Source: Acanthosoma haemorrhoidale
Taxonomy: Eukaryota; Arthropoda; Insecta; Hemiptera; Acanthosomatidae
Direction: 5' to 3'
Assembly (NCBI GenBank): GCA_930367205.1
Contig: OV884014.1
Span: 77,913,104 to 77,977,103, forward strand
DNA length: 64,000 bases
Part shown: one piece after another, positions 52,980-64,000 of the stretch
Layout of the letters: every line of letters starts with the position of its first letter
Position numbering within the stretch: the first letter of the stretch is position 1
The notes under the pieces: generated by a model
Told to the model about the DNA's origin: nothing
Database searches by the model: none
The model's input: only the letters and a program-made list of their open reading frames with translations
Translations under genes and position numbers: made by a program

Positions 52980-54118
52980 GGTTTATTTTAGTGCTATATT
53001 TGAGAACGAACTTTTGAAGTTATTCAAAGGGATGGGGCTGGTTTTCAAGCTCTGTGGTCTGATTCGCTTAATGAGTTTTTAAAACAGGCCTAATATTTGA
53101 AAATAATGAAAAAAGTTGTTAATGTAGTGAAAAAAGTGGATCGAGCTGGTTTTGATACTAAGCACCTCATTTATTAAACCTTTGTTTAGACAATTTTATG
53201 ATCTTTTCAGTGAACCATCTTTTAGATCGTCCTGACTGAGTTATCGTCGTTCCGACGATAAAAACCTGTACTCAATATTACATTTACCAAAAACATCGGG
53301 CTGAGCTGTCTTGCGGTAGAGGTAGAGAGGTAGAGCCTGTCCCTCTTTTCTTTAATTCTTTCATTAAACATAAATGTATGTAATAAAATTGTAATTAATA
53401 CCTCCCGCAATACTTTTAGGTCCATTAAACTTCAATAGATACTCTTCTAAGCGTGTTGAGGGTTAAGTACATATCAAGTTCGTATTTAAGCTTGACACGC
53501 ATACATTGCCTTTGACCCTAAAAACTCATTATTTGTCACTTTAAGATTCTGTGAAACACATTTTTGGTTACTATAAGAGGTGTCCTGAAAACAGCTGTTA
53601 ACCGCCTAATTGATGTTTATGACGTTTTCAAAAGGTTTTTTTCCCAATTAGTTTTCTTTTTGAAAGGTTCAAGCGAGGATAGACTTTTGAAAGAACTAGA
53701 AGAAAATTCGCTGCTCAATATAAATCCCAAATGTGTTTTATGAATTAGCTAGAAAGCATGTGTCTGATGTCTAGTTGACCAAGGGTATCGTTATACCGTC
53801 AGTATCGACCTGTCATGAAAATCTACAACTTTAGACAGAAAGTCAGACAATAAAACCCTTGTATCACGTACAGTTGCAAAATATTAACGATCCTTTATGG
53901 ATATGTTGTCCTTTGTAATTACTCAGACGAAAGAAAGTTTTTTATTTCGTGACTGAACGAACATTCGACAACGAAATGTGCCCCCCCCCCCCTCCCATCT
54001 TGATTTAGTATGACATCAAAGAGAAAAATGTCATGTTACTCGCCTTTATGAATTCGCGTCATATGTTCATCCACCCTACCTTAATCCAGTATTGAATTGT
54101 AAATGTTTTTACTTGCAG
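52980..54118. other. Intergenic DNA, no gene recognised
   Basis: AT-rich. A C13 run lies near 53981-53993. No element or exon identified. Confidence 0.35.
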
Positions 54119-54177
54119 CTCTTCGACTATTATCGGAAGTTGTTTATGAAGGATAAGGAACTGGTAAAGACTTGGGT
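54119..54177 (+). other. Possible orphan exon
   Basis: A 59-base stretch is preceded by a good polypyrimidine tract and TTGCAG and followed by GTGAGT. In one frame it reads LFDYYRKLFMKDKELVKTW with normal-looking codon use. No partner exon was found, and an alternative donor GTAAAG lies at 54164. It could belong to a gene whose other exons are outside the window, or be chance. Confidence 0.3.
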
Positions 54178-54659
54178 GTGAGTAAAAAACATTAGTTTAC
54201 CTTTTGCCCAACTCTGACACAGGCCAGATGTCAAGGGATAATGGAGGCGACCTCGCTGTCCGGAGAGATAGCGAATTTAATTTCGGTCAGAGTAAAAAAG
54301 AGGCACACTATCAGATTGTGGAGGCAGGAAACAGCTGTTGGCTGGAGACATTTGCATCTGTGAGCTGCCCGTTGTATCTTGTATCTCCTGATCAAGAGGG
54401 CACCTGGTCCGTGCATCTCCAAGGCAGTGGCGGAGGTAATTAGCTCATCTCCTAACTACCGGTCTTCTCTCACTTCCTTTACAAGTAGCTAACATCATCG
54501 CTCTTCATTATGAATAAAGTCTTCATTGACGTACGTATAAATTTTTATTCAGAAATTATATGAATAAAAAACCTAACGACAAAAAAAACTTAGATGCTAA
54601 TAAACAAATAATTCTTCATTATATATTACGCCCTAAGGCGTTATGATTTTTTATTTTAT

Positions 54660-54845
54660 CTATGAAGTTTGTGTATATCCCTTTTAAAATATATAGGATA
54701 TGAAAGGTTCATATTTCATAAAGGTGACTTTGAATAGGTCGTGCAACTTAACTATTGCAGTGTACCTTGGTGTGTCAAATATTATTCTTAGAAACTCGAA
54801 ATATTTGAAGTTGACTTATATAAGTATGACTAAGTTTATCTAGTT
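54660..54845. repeat. Dispersed direct repeat, copy A
   Basis: It matches 55315-55490 in the same orientation: CTTTTAAAATAT, GTGTGTCAAATATTATTCTT, TTTGAAGTT, TAGTATGACTAAGTT. Unclassified, no coding potential. Confidence 0.7.
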
Positions 54846-55314
54846 GCTGCGTACGCTAATATGGGCTTTACCTAAAATTGTTAGTGGGTATTAGGCTCCC
54901 GATTTCAGTTCAGCCAGAGAGAGAGTAGTGTTCACTTCAAGCATATGATTCCGACTGTTTGAAAAAGCTCAGAATTTCTGCCTTATATATGCAGGTCATT
55001 CCTGCCTACAGCGAATGAGACAACTTTATCATTTTGGCCAATCATATGATCGTTTATTTGGGCCAATCAGGGGCTACTACGCCCGCACTGTCGGGATTGT
55101 GAACAAGTTTCGTCTCTCTATACTGACGCCGAAGATTTATTGATAAAATATGGAAAGGTAGGCGGGTGTTTTGTGGTCCGAGATGATGGTAACTTCTATT
55201 TATTCGTGGTAAAGAAGTTGGCACAACAATGCCCTATGCGTTCTTGTTTGGGCAATTTATTTATAATTGTGTTAGAAATGTTTTGTTGGAATGGATTCCC
55301 GCTGTTTGCATTTA

Positions 55315-55490
55315 TCTATAAATTTTGTGTCTATCGCTTTTAAAATATCTAGAATATAGTCAGTCACCTTTGATTACGTCATGCAAGATTACAGTTGCAT
55401 TGTACCATGGTGTGTCAAATATTATTCTTAGTAACTTAAATCATTTGAAGTTTACTGATATTAGTATGACTAAGTTCTAACTAGGTCCAG
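55315..55490. repeat. Dispersed direct repeat, copy B
   Basis: Second copy of 54660-54845, with moderate divergence. The following 55500-55570 resembles 57240-57310 (TAGCTTATTTTCCGG), so pieces of one larger repeat family are scattered across 54.6-57.3 kb. Confidence 0.68.
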
Positions 55491-55570
55491 ATTTCTATTG
55501 ATAAATGAGAAAAGGACAGGTGTAGCTTATTTTCCGGTTGTATGTACGTTTTATATGTGGTGGGAAAGTT

Positions 55571-57480
55571 AGTCTGCGGTCTAAATAAACCTCTTGATAC
55601 TTTAAAATAGTATGCATCTTTAATTCTTTATTCCTAAATACCATTTTATTTGCAATTTTAGGTCTTTCTTGGTTGATATTGATTTTTAATTTCCAATTAA
55701 AGAAATAGTTATCTTACATAGCCTATTTACTATTGCTTTATACCACTAGGGTGACGTGAACTTAGCTGTGTCATTTGCCTTGTGCTTCCGTGAAATGCTC
55801 ATTGTTTGATGTTCCAACGGGGGTGCCTGTAACAGGTGCCGTGCTCAATTTTCTTAATTGCGTACTTGGTCTATCAGGATCGATAATCAGTTGACGAAAA
55901 CTCTGCTGACAGAAACAGTATTAAAAACAAAACAAAAAAAACTGTGGCTACTAAACGTTACAGGATCGGTAAAAGACCTAGGGGCACCTGTGCTGGTGAA
56001 GTCACCTGCTGCTCACCAGCTGTGGCAAAAACTACCAGCCCCTCTAACGGGCACATCTGGAACTCTACCCCTGTCCTCTCGGTTATATGGACCGCTTATT
56101 TTGAGCTCATTTAAAAAAAAATTGAGAAATCACATAATTTACATTTAATTTAGTGTGCTTTTTTTATTAATGAACAGTTCACAGTTAGTATTTTTATATA
56201 TCAATAAGTTTTGATCAATTTTAAATTCGTCAATAAATCATGCGTAACGATTGATTATAAAATTGGGGGTAGTCCATTTTCCTCAGAATAACTAATTGAG
56301 TACTTATAATAGAGGAGTAAAGCTAAGAATTTCACCATCAAAAGCGTAATCTATTGTAAATAGATGGAATGAAAAAGGCTCTAGCCACAGAAGTGCAGAG
56401 GCAACAGTTATAATATTGCGTGTATTAACGTGTCACGAGAATTCGTGTGATTCCCAATCAGCAAAATGTTTGTGTGCATTCTTACAGTCAGTATTAGTTT
56501 GACCGTACCGAAGTGTAGACCTCAGAATTCAATTTAATAAAACATTTCTTATAATTATTTACTTTTCTTCTATAAATGGACAGTTTCATATTAAAATGAA
56601 ATAAGGATACAGGTAGGAAGTAATAATATATCATTATTTTACTATAATTTAAGATATTTATATTATTTTATTGTAAATATATTCACACAGAAATCGAATT
56701 CAATAATTATGAAAGTCGCGTAAGTCCATTTACGACCCAGAAAGAATATATTATTTTAGTTAAATTCAAATAAAAGTTATTCATTTAATCAAATCACATA
56801 TTTCTATATTTGTTGAAACATTGCTAAACCTGGTACAAGTTATTTATATTTTTTAATTGACTAAAATGCTCACCTTTTAATGTCTCGAACGACAAAATAA
56901 ACGGTCTATATATCACTTTGTCTTTAATTGCGTAGTTCGGGGGGAGAGGCTATACTTTCATTCAGGTACGGGGTCAGTATTTGTCTTTATGCACGAAACT
57001 AGATGATAGAGAAACGCCGAAGGTAGAAATCATGCCGAGTTAATGTTCGAAAACGTGTTGTTAATCTTTTATAAATTATTAATTATTATTTGTATTGTAT
57101 CGTTAGCCGCTTGTGTCAATCATCAAAGAAAAAAATATCAGCTTAGGGTATAAAGCTTGTCCAGCTTAACTGTTTCAGCCGGTCTATGAAATATTCATAG
57201 AATCTTATTTAAAGTTTTTTACTAAGCTAAGAATTTCTTTATATTAATGGAGGAAGGATATAGCTTATTTTCCGGCTATGCATATTTGGTTTATAAGTGG
57301 TGTGAAAATGAGATAAACCCTAGCTCGAAACGTAACTATTTTAGACCATTCAAAGTCTATAAACATGGAGTCAAAAAACTACTTTTCAAGACGATTCTTA
57401 TGAGAAATCATAAGAAGAACCATGCCTCGGATGGTGTTGGAGAAACGTTGAGCAATTATAAGGTGGACTCGAGGAATCGG
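55571..57480. other. Intergenic DNA, no gene recognised
   Basis: The 96-codon frame at 55858-56148 has no recognisable motif. About 55960-56060 is GC-richer but unclassified. The remainder is AT-rich. Confidence 0.35.
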
Positions 57481-57489
57481 AGGGGTGGG

Positions 57490-57850
57490 GTTCGTTTTTA
57501 GCTGGGACTCGCCGGCGCCGACACCGACATCGCCAGGAAGTGTGGCATGGCCTCAGTGTGCCTCTGGCCGGATCGATGAATGAGGTTCCCACAGGGTGCC
57601 CTCTCTCATTGACAGATGCCCTGTTATTGTTTCCCAGAAGACTCCAAGACCAAGCCCACTTCCTGAGACGGTAGCTTTTTGACAGAGCCGCCCTCCTCAC
57701 ATGTGTGACAGCGGTCAGTGAGGTACACGGCGCCATGTGCCGGCCACATGATGGCCCAGTGACATCTGGGACCAGATAGCTAATCACCGCTAGCTCCCCC
57801 CTCTGTGACCGCCTCATTAGTCTCCAGGTGGCTCCCTTATAGTCATTAGC
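57490..57850. other. GC-rich island, possible conserved non-coding element
   Basis: A sharply bounded stretch far richer in G+C than its surroundings, with no convincing ORF (a 151-codon - strand frame overlaps it but has repetitive Arg/Ser content). Segments such as CATGTGCCGGCCACATG are palindromic. It could be an enhancer, an exon of an RNA gene or a relic of a GC-rich element. Confidence 0.35.
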
Positions 57851-57854
57851 CATT

Positions 57855-59985
57855 CAATTAGTATTTCTATATACCTTTCAACTAGCGGACTTCCAGGCCT
57901 CGTCCGATTTTTTTTTCTTTTCTTCTTACCTTTTTTCATTCCAGCTCTTCAACGAGTAAAGCTAGGGTACTTCTATCCCCACAACCTATTTTGGAAGGAT
58001 CAATTATATTATTGGTCATTCTAGGTACCTCCAGAACATTAATGTCAGCAGTATAATTAATGGGGATTTCAGCCATATACGAGCGGTATGCAATTTAATA
58101 TTGTAGCTCTTCCCATTAAGAAGTTGGGAAGCAAAGGACGAAAATTATTGTAAAATTGAGAAAATTGTGTCTGAGCGTTCTTGCCAACGCGCTCTGAGAG
58201 CAGAGAAAAACTCCATTTTTTTTATTGTTTCTGTCTTTGTTCCGTGTGTAAAATGAAATAAACAATCATCGTCTAATTTATTTTTCACACAATAAAATAT
58301 AAATAAAACATTCCGGCTTATATTAAAACGACCATTACCACTGGAAACGTTACAAAAAACAGGAGAAGCTTTACTTTCAAGGAAAGTAAGTAAAACAAAA
58401 TTTTAAAAAGAAAGAAGTCGGATTCGGCCCTAAAAACCTACAAACACTAATTTTTGTGGCTCGATTCGCCTAGGAACCAAAACTTTTCCACTTATACCTT
58501 CATATCTGGTTTGAATTTTGTTCAAATCTAACGTTGTTACCACCCTCAGTAAAGCTTTTTTTTTTTATTTTAGTATAACTCAACAGAAATTAAGTTTGGT
58601 TTATTTAAAAATTAGAAAAATAAAGATGAAATGTACAGGGAAACCAAAAACGTTTTATTTGTTGCCTCCATTATTTTACGGAGACCTGGTTAGTGTTATT
58701 AATTAATGGTGTAATTAATCGTTGGTGTTAATAGGCAAGGTGGATCATTGAAGTTTTTCTGGAGTTATCGCCATTTTTTTTGGTTTTAAAATCAAAAAGG
58801 AAGTAAATAAGTTGTGAAACTTTGGAGCCAAAAAATTTTATTTTTAGATTTTTTCAATATTTGTATTTGGGTGTTTCTTTTGGGGGTTCTGAAAATGGAA
58901 ATCAATTTCTACTTTAAATATATCTTTGATTTGACACCTTTCTAGATATAAATACAATAGGAAAATACCTATTTGTTTTTATTGCTATGTTGAGAGCACG
59001 AGATTAATGACAGTTTTAAATGATTTTTTGAGATTAAAGTTTAAAAAAACATAACACATATTACATATCCTCAATCAGGATTCCGATAGCTTCAATTTGA
59101 TACATACCCTACTCAAAATTATAGATTTTTTAAAATGTAAAGTAATTAATTAATGCCATACAATCATGCTAAGGCGTTTTATGTTGTTGTGTCTTTTTGT
59201 TTGTGATTGTGTTTTTCAGGAATTTACAAAATACCAGAACAGATTGAAGTTTTGAAAAACGAAACTATAAATCCAGAAAACATCATATATAGAGTGTTTG
59301 ATAAAAGGAATATAATTTATAAATGCAAAATGTTAGGTAAACATATCTTATTGATTCTAGACTATAATTGGTTGTAAAGTTATACTCATTGGGCCAAACA
59401 AAAAATGAGATCTTTATTCGACCTGCTCATTGACTTAACTAATTTTGGCCAATATTTGATTCACTTATATTCATTTTACCAAACACTCCACCACGTATAT
59501 TGTTAGCCATGTAATAACAGACCATAATGTCCACAGCTAGCTAGAGTAAGGCATGAGTGTGTTACCTGAGCTGTCCTTGGTAAGGTGACACCTCATTGTA
59601 CTGTAATCTAGGTCATCCGACATCTTAGCTTTTATCATCTGCCGTCTTGATTCATAACTAATGCATGTCACAGTATTTTCCTTGAATATTTATATTATTT
59701 CTGGCGGGGGTAAAGTACTTTAAATAGTCCAGCAATAGTAAACCTACTTGCAGAACTTCTCTGTCCCTTGGTTAATTGAATTACCTACTTGTAAGGTTTC
59801 GTTGGAAACCTTTATGTTTTCGTATGTGTGTAAGTTTGTTCTGAACTTTGCGAGTCCCCCTATTCAATCTAGAGCTATGGGATTAGTCATTTGATATTGA
59901 TAAGACACGAAATGAAAAATGAAATTGTATTCATTATAATTTAGAGTTGGACATTAAGTTTTTCTTTTTTTTTTTCAGCAACAAA
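57855..59985. other. Intergenic DNA, no gene recognised
   Basis: AT-rich; nothing classifiable on either strand. Confidence 0.35.
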
Positions 59986-59997
59986 AAATCAAATCTT

Positions 59998-60775
59998 TGT
60001 TGTGATAAAATTATAATCTGCTTTATTGGGCAATAATTAATTGTGCTCAATGTTCTCATTCATACCATACTTACAATTCTTCATTCACTCGCTCATTCAT
60101 ACAGTATTTACAAACCTTTTCTGCCGTATTGGATTAGAGTAGTGTATCAAATTGAAGATGTCGACATTCATTTGTTGGAACCTCCAATCAGACCTCGTGT
60201 CCTATAAAACACGATTTTCTTTCGCGATAAGAAGCGCTATTTCAAAACAAATTTCAATCTGCGTGAATCCCTATTTGAAACAAATTTCCACGCTGCTCCT
60301 GCGGCCCTATTAAACAGTAACAGTGCGAGAGCGGCAGATGAGGACTCCCAATAACGGGGAAATTATAGGAGGAGATCTCGAGGCCAATGTCGCTTCAATC
60401 TTGTAGGAGGATTGTAGGATGTGTGGAGCTAGTTAACAATCTTGCAGTGGGATTAGGATGTGAAGATAATTTTGGGAGGAATTAAAAAAATTTATAGGGT
60501 ATGTGTTACAAGTATTAGGGAAGTATATTAAGGTGAGTGTGAAGGGGTTTCATTAAAACGTGGAATGGGACATTTATTATTTTTAAAAGGACTTTGTATT
60601 GGGATGCGTTCAGTGTTTGAGTGCTTTGCTGTTTCTTAAAGTTTAAGTCGAGATTGGTATTACAATTTGAAAATCAGTTTCTCTTGTCCTTTGAGTTGCG
60701 TGTGTGGGTTCCAAGTTTGCCTTTGGTCCAAGTTGTCTTCCTTGTATTCTCTGAGGCTTGATGGAGACCTGAGGT
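59998..60775 (-). pseudogene. Decayed LINE 3' fragment (same family as 61.6 kb)
   Basis: The lower end matches the family 3' UTR (AAATTATAATCTGC, TTCATTCACTCGCTCATTCA, CAGTATTTACAAAC). The upper end matches the coding part (GTGTGTGGGTTCCA at about 60700, GGGATGCGTTCAGTGTT near 60603). The middle has many indels, so no frame is left. Confidence 0.65.
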
Positions 60776-60939
60776 TTTTACGCCGAAATAAAACCAATCA
60801 ATCCGAGCCAATGTTTTCTTCTGGACACATGAACTGAAATCTTCTCAAACGGATATCACTATGTGTGTCTGATACTAACTATTCCTGAATGCATTCAGTG
60901 TTTGTTCCGCCAGTTGGTGGAATCGTCGATGTTGCCAAC

Positions 60940-61200
60940 TTCGCCATATCCTAAATCACGCTATAATCCCCGTGCAGAATAGAAAAGGACAATAAGAAGG
61001 AAGAAATAGCCTGGCGCGGCAGGTTTTGGCGCCACACACCTCGCCGCTGATTGGTCACTGGCATCCAGCCACACGGCCGTCTGTTAATGACCTCATTATT
61101 CTACCATGGAGACGCCACGTTGTTTACTAATAGGCACGATTTATCTCATACAGGTCTCGACTGCTCTGTTCGCTTTCGTAGATCGCTTACGGTCATTGCG
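60940..61200. other. GC-richer island, possible regulatory element
   Basis: This stretch contains GGCGCGGCAGGTTTTGGCGC, CTGATTGGTCACTGG (CCAAT-type), TTAATGACCTCATTA (homeodomain-like) and TTGTTTACTAA (forkhead-like) within about 200 bases and has no ORF. The motif density suggests an enhancer, but nothing here proves it. Confidence 0.35.
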
Positions 61201-61586
61201 TTAGTGCGGATTTGAACGGGGCATACCCCAGTGCAACAAATTGTCTTGCGCAAGTTTCTGGCATCCACTTCCAAGAGCAATGCATCTTTCTGTTTTACTA
61301 TAGGTTAATTGCTGTAATTGTCTTAAGAGAGTAACAAGTTAAAAAACTTATAATACTATTCTTAAGAGTAACTAACGATCAAAAAGAGATCCCCGTATAT
61401 TGATATTTATTCTTTGTGAAAATTGGTTTAATAAATATATCTTGTATTATAAATATTACAGGAACGTTCGACGTTTCGCCTATTCAGGCATTCTCAGGTC
61501 TGTGAATGATTGTATCATAAAATTCAGATTCATGAATTCATTTTTTTATACAAATATCTGTGAGAGAGAAAACAACAATTTATTAA

Positions 61587-62378
61587 GATAAAATTACAAT
61601 CTGCCTTTTATTAGGCAATGAGTAATTGAGATAAGTGTCATCATTCATACCATATTTACAATTCATCATTCACTCGCTCATTCATACAATATTTACAAAC
61701 AGCCCAGAGGCCCCCCAAGTCCACATGGTTGTCACCTCCCTCGCATGCGAAGGAGGAAGCGGAGTCTTGGGGAGTCCCCCACGCACCTACTTCAGCCGCG
61801 TCACTGGATAAGAGCCAGCGGAGGCTGACCAAGAGCGCGAGAGCCACAGACGCTCATTCATACAATAGGACATGATTGGAGAAACTGGCCATTGCCAGGA
61901 CTCCCACTGTCACTTATTTATAGCAGGTCACGAGGCCACTGCCGTTTAAGTCTCCGAGGAGGATTATAGGGATGAGTGGTGCAGTGCAATGACTGTGCTA
62001 GGGAATTAGGGTGGTTGGATAGGTTACCATGGAATTTAATGAACTTGGAAGGGATGAGTTCAAGAATATAGGGTATATTCAGATCATTGTGAAGGGTTTT
62101 GTTGCTGACGTAATAAGGGGCATTTACTATTGTTCTTAGGACTTTTGATTGTAAGGATTGGATGCGCTTGATGTTCGACTTTTTTGCTGTCCCCCATAGC
62201 TCTATTCCGTATGTCCAGATTGGCTTAAGTATAACCTTGTAGATAAGTAGTTTGTTTTCTATTGAGAGGTGGGATGTCCTTCGAAGTAGTCTGTACAGTT
62301 GTCCAAAGCGTCTGTTTAGTTCTTGTCTTTTTAGTCTCGTGTGTGGGTTCCATGTCAGTCTCTTGTCGAGATGGAAGC
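61587..62378 (-). pseudogene. 5'-truncated Jockey-type LINE, 3' end with RT C-terminus
   Basis: On the - strand from about 62376 an uninterrupted frame gives the C-terminal part of a Jockey/BS-type reverse transcriptase (HLDKRLTWNPHTRLKRQELN, then SIENKLLIYKVILKPIWTYG and IELWGTAKKSNIKRIQSLQS, ending RQWPRDLL before TAA near 61925). A 3' UTR of about 340 bp follows to 61587. The rest of the element is missing by 5' truncation, usual for LINEs. The frame looks undamaged over about 150 codons, so the insertion is fairly recent. Two more 3' ends of the family are at 17.4 and 60.0 kb. Confidence 0.82.
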
Positions 62379-62399
62379 ATACAAATATCTAACACTCTT

Positions 62400-64000
62400 T
62401 CTCAGCAGCACAAATTAAAATATTACATTCTCTGGTCACTGAGACCGTATACATATGAACACTGCAATATTTTTTATTACTTTTGATGTAATACATGATG
62501 TCAATCTAACAGTAGGAAAAAAGTAACAAAAACCTACATAATAAAACAAAATTCAAATAATAATAATGCTAATTAAAATGAAGTTAAGTAGACATAAATG
62601 TCATTGAAACAGGATATTTTGTACTGTAATTGCCTATTTTTCTTAATGGTGGGTTTTTGAATATGGGTGTTAGCAAACAGAAAATCTCTGAATGGGTATG
62701 TACATACTGTTGGATGGATTGTGGATCTGTTGGTTATCTTGGTGTTTCGAAGGTAATTAATAATCATGAGCATAATCATGTTTAACTATGACAACAAATT
62801 TCCTGTAATTTGTCCCCGGTGCTGCAGGGCATGTCATTGCGGGGTGGATTACTGTTTTATGTTGTACTTATTAATTTGTTTTCTGGGGTCACATTTGATT
62901 TTCTGTGGAAGTAGGGTGACACTATTGTTCGTAGTATATAAAAAACTTATTTAAAATATTTGGAAGAAGTCTATGTAACTTTCCGCAACACATTAATGTT
63001 TTTCCTACGAAATATAAAAAAAAAGTTTTTCATAGACAAACGTAATGAAGTTTTCACTGAAGCTGTTGACGTAATATCATTAATAAAAGTTATTTTCGGG
63101 GGTTTGAAACCTTTTTTGAAAAACTTGTCTCCACACAATATAAATTCAATATTATATATATGAGAAATATATGGGATTTAAAATAATTTTTTTCAAATTT
63201 GATGGAAAATGGGAATTGTTCTACTTCAGTAGCCTCACCATTTGTTCTCAATCTTTGTATCAAAGATATTACTTTTTCTGAGTTACTTTAAATTTGAGTT
63301 AAAGAGTTGGTTTGGTGATTGGCTTAGGCTGATGAAAAAGAGTCGTTAGATTTTCATCAATTCTATTAATGTAAAACGTTACGACATGGTCTGCATCAGG
63401 TCCTGAGGACAAGAAAAGAATAATATCATATCACAGTTATGAACTGCTTTCTATTTTCGAATAAAAAATTATTTACGTTTTTGAATTTTTTTTGAAAAAG
63501 TAGCATTTATTGGAAGAATAATTCAAAAATGCCACGAAATGAGGATTAAGGGTGCAGAGGTCCTTGCTATCGGCTGCAGCCGTGTTTGAAAGGAGGAGGC
63601 ACATTGAAAATTTTCACTAAAATATATTTTATATTATCATTTCCAGTAATAGTAAATGTTATTATTAAATTTTATTGTTTCAAGTCAATTCGTAAATTTT
63701 ATTATTTTAAGCCAATTTGTAAATTTTATTATTTTTTAAAGGAGAATTTAATTTGTTACACCCACATTAAATATTTTATAAATAAAAAGTGTATTTTTGT
63801 TAATAATTTATTACAATGCATCCTTGGTCACAGAAAAAAAAGAAATAAAAGCTTTGTAATAATTGACTGTGATTATTTTTGCTGAAAACCTTGGTACTTA
63901 AAGGAGGCTAAGTTCACATAATTGTTTTTACATTGTTTTTACAAAATTGGAGACGAATCGCAGCTTATTCTGTTACAGACCTCAACTTAACATGGACTTT
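62400..64000. other. Intergenic DNA to the end of the window
   Basis: AT-rich with short random frames. GTCTGCATCAGGTCCTGA at about 63391 also occurs near 26772, the only similarity I noticed. Confidence 0.35.

Noticed and set aside
55858..56148. 96-codon open frame ending in a basic helix-like tail
   Set aside because: It looks faintly like an element protein tail but has no diagnostic motif and no neighbour to support it.
57398..57853. 151-codon - strand frame over the GC-rich island
   Set aside because: Arg/Ser/His-rich with no motif. Long frames arise easily in GC-rich DNA that is poor in stop codons.
1..64000. CRISPR arrays, bacterial operons or prophage
   Set aside because: The genes have spliceosomal introns and animal families. 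No regularly spaced repeats or bacterial gene organisation were seen.

Overview
The window looks like nuclear DNA from an arthropod, most probably an insect. It is AT-rich, its genes are interrupted by GT-AG introns, and it is loaded with mariner-family DNA transposons, MITEs and non-LTR retrotransposons. I cannot name the species from sequence alone. A hemimetabolous insect would fit, but that is a guess.

Three host genes can be rebuilt exon by exon, with every splice phase closing. (1) A ceramide synthase (schlank/CERS-type, 367 aa) lies on the + strand in seven exons from 704 to 32313. Its fourth intron is 29.1 kb and holds most of the mobile DNA of the left half. (2) A coiled-coil protein resembling vertebrate CCDC177 (486 aa) lies on the - strand in twelve exons from 45120 down to 36234. 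It converges tail-to-tail on the ceramide synthase. (3) LAMTOR3/MP1, a Ragulator subunit (120 aa), lies on the + strand in four exons from 46756 to 48542. It is head-to-head with the CCDC177-like gene, and 1.6 kb separates the two start codons. I found no convincing host gene from about 49.2 kb to the end.

Mobile elements: a complete LINE with endonuclease, reverse transcriptase and RNase H (8275-13650, - strand, TAA-type tail) sits in the giant intron. A near-complete Jockey-type LINE (37879-42384, + strand, 52-nt poly(A), perfect 14-bp target-site duplication) sits in intron 9 of the CCDC177-like gene. Its ORF1 is shifted out of frame at a C-run. Three internally deleted mariner-type transposons lie at 6400-7375, 14134-15038 and about 20073-20829. 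Several MITEs are defined by terminal inverted repeats and target-site duplications (18489-18625, 35588-35682, 47670-47935). Decayed LINE 3' ends lie at 17.4, 29.1, 52.3-53.0, 60.0-60.8 and 61.6-62.4 kb.

Less ordinary items are a repeat family with inverted arms that resemble a hammerhead ribozyme core, seen at 2.2 and 19.3 kb; a 5S rRNA-like segment at 37.1 kb; tRNA-like SINE heads; and two GC-rich islands at 57.5 and 61.0 kb in otherwise AT-rich DNA. I did not find a clearly new biological system. The best leads are the ribozyme-like repeat arms and the ORF1/ORF2 junctions of the two young LINEs.
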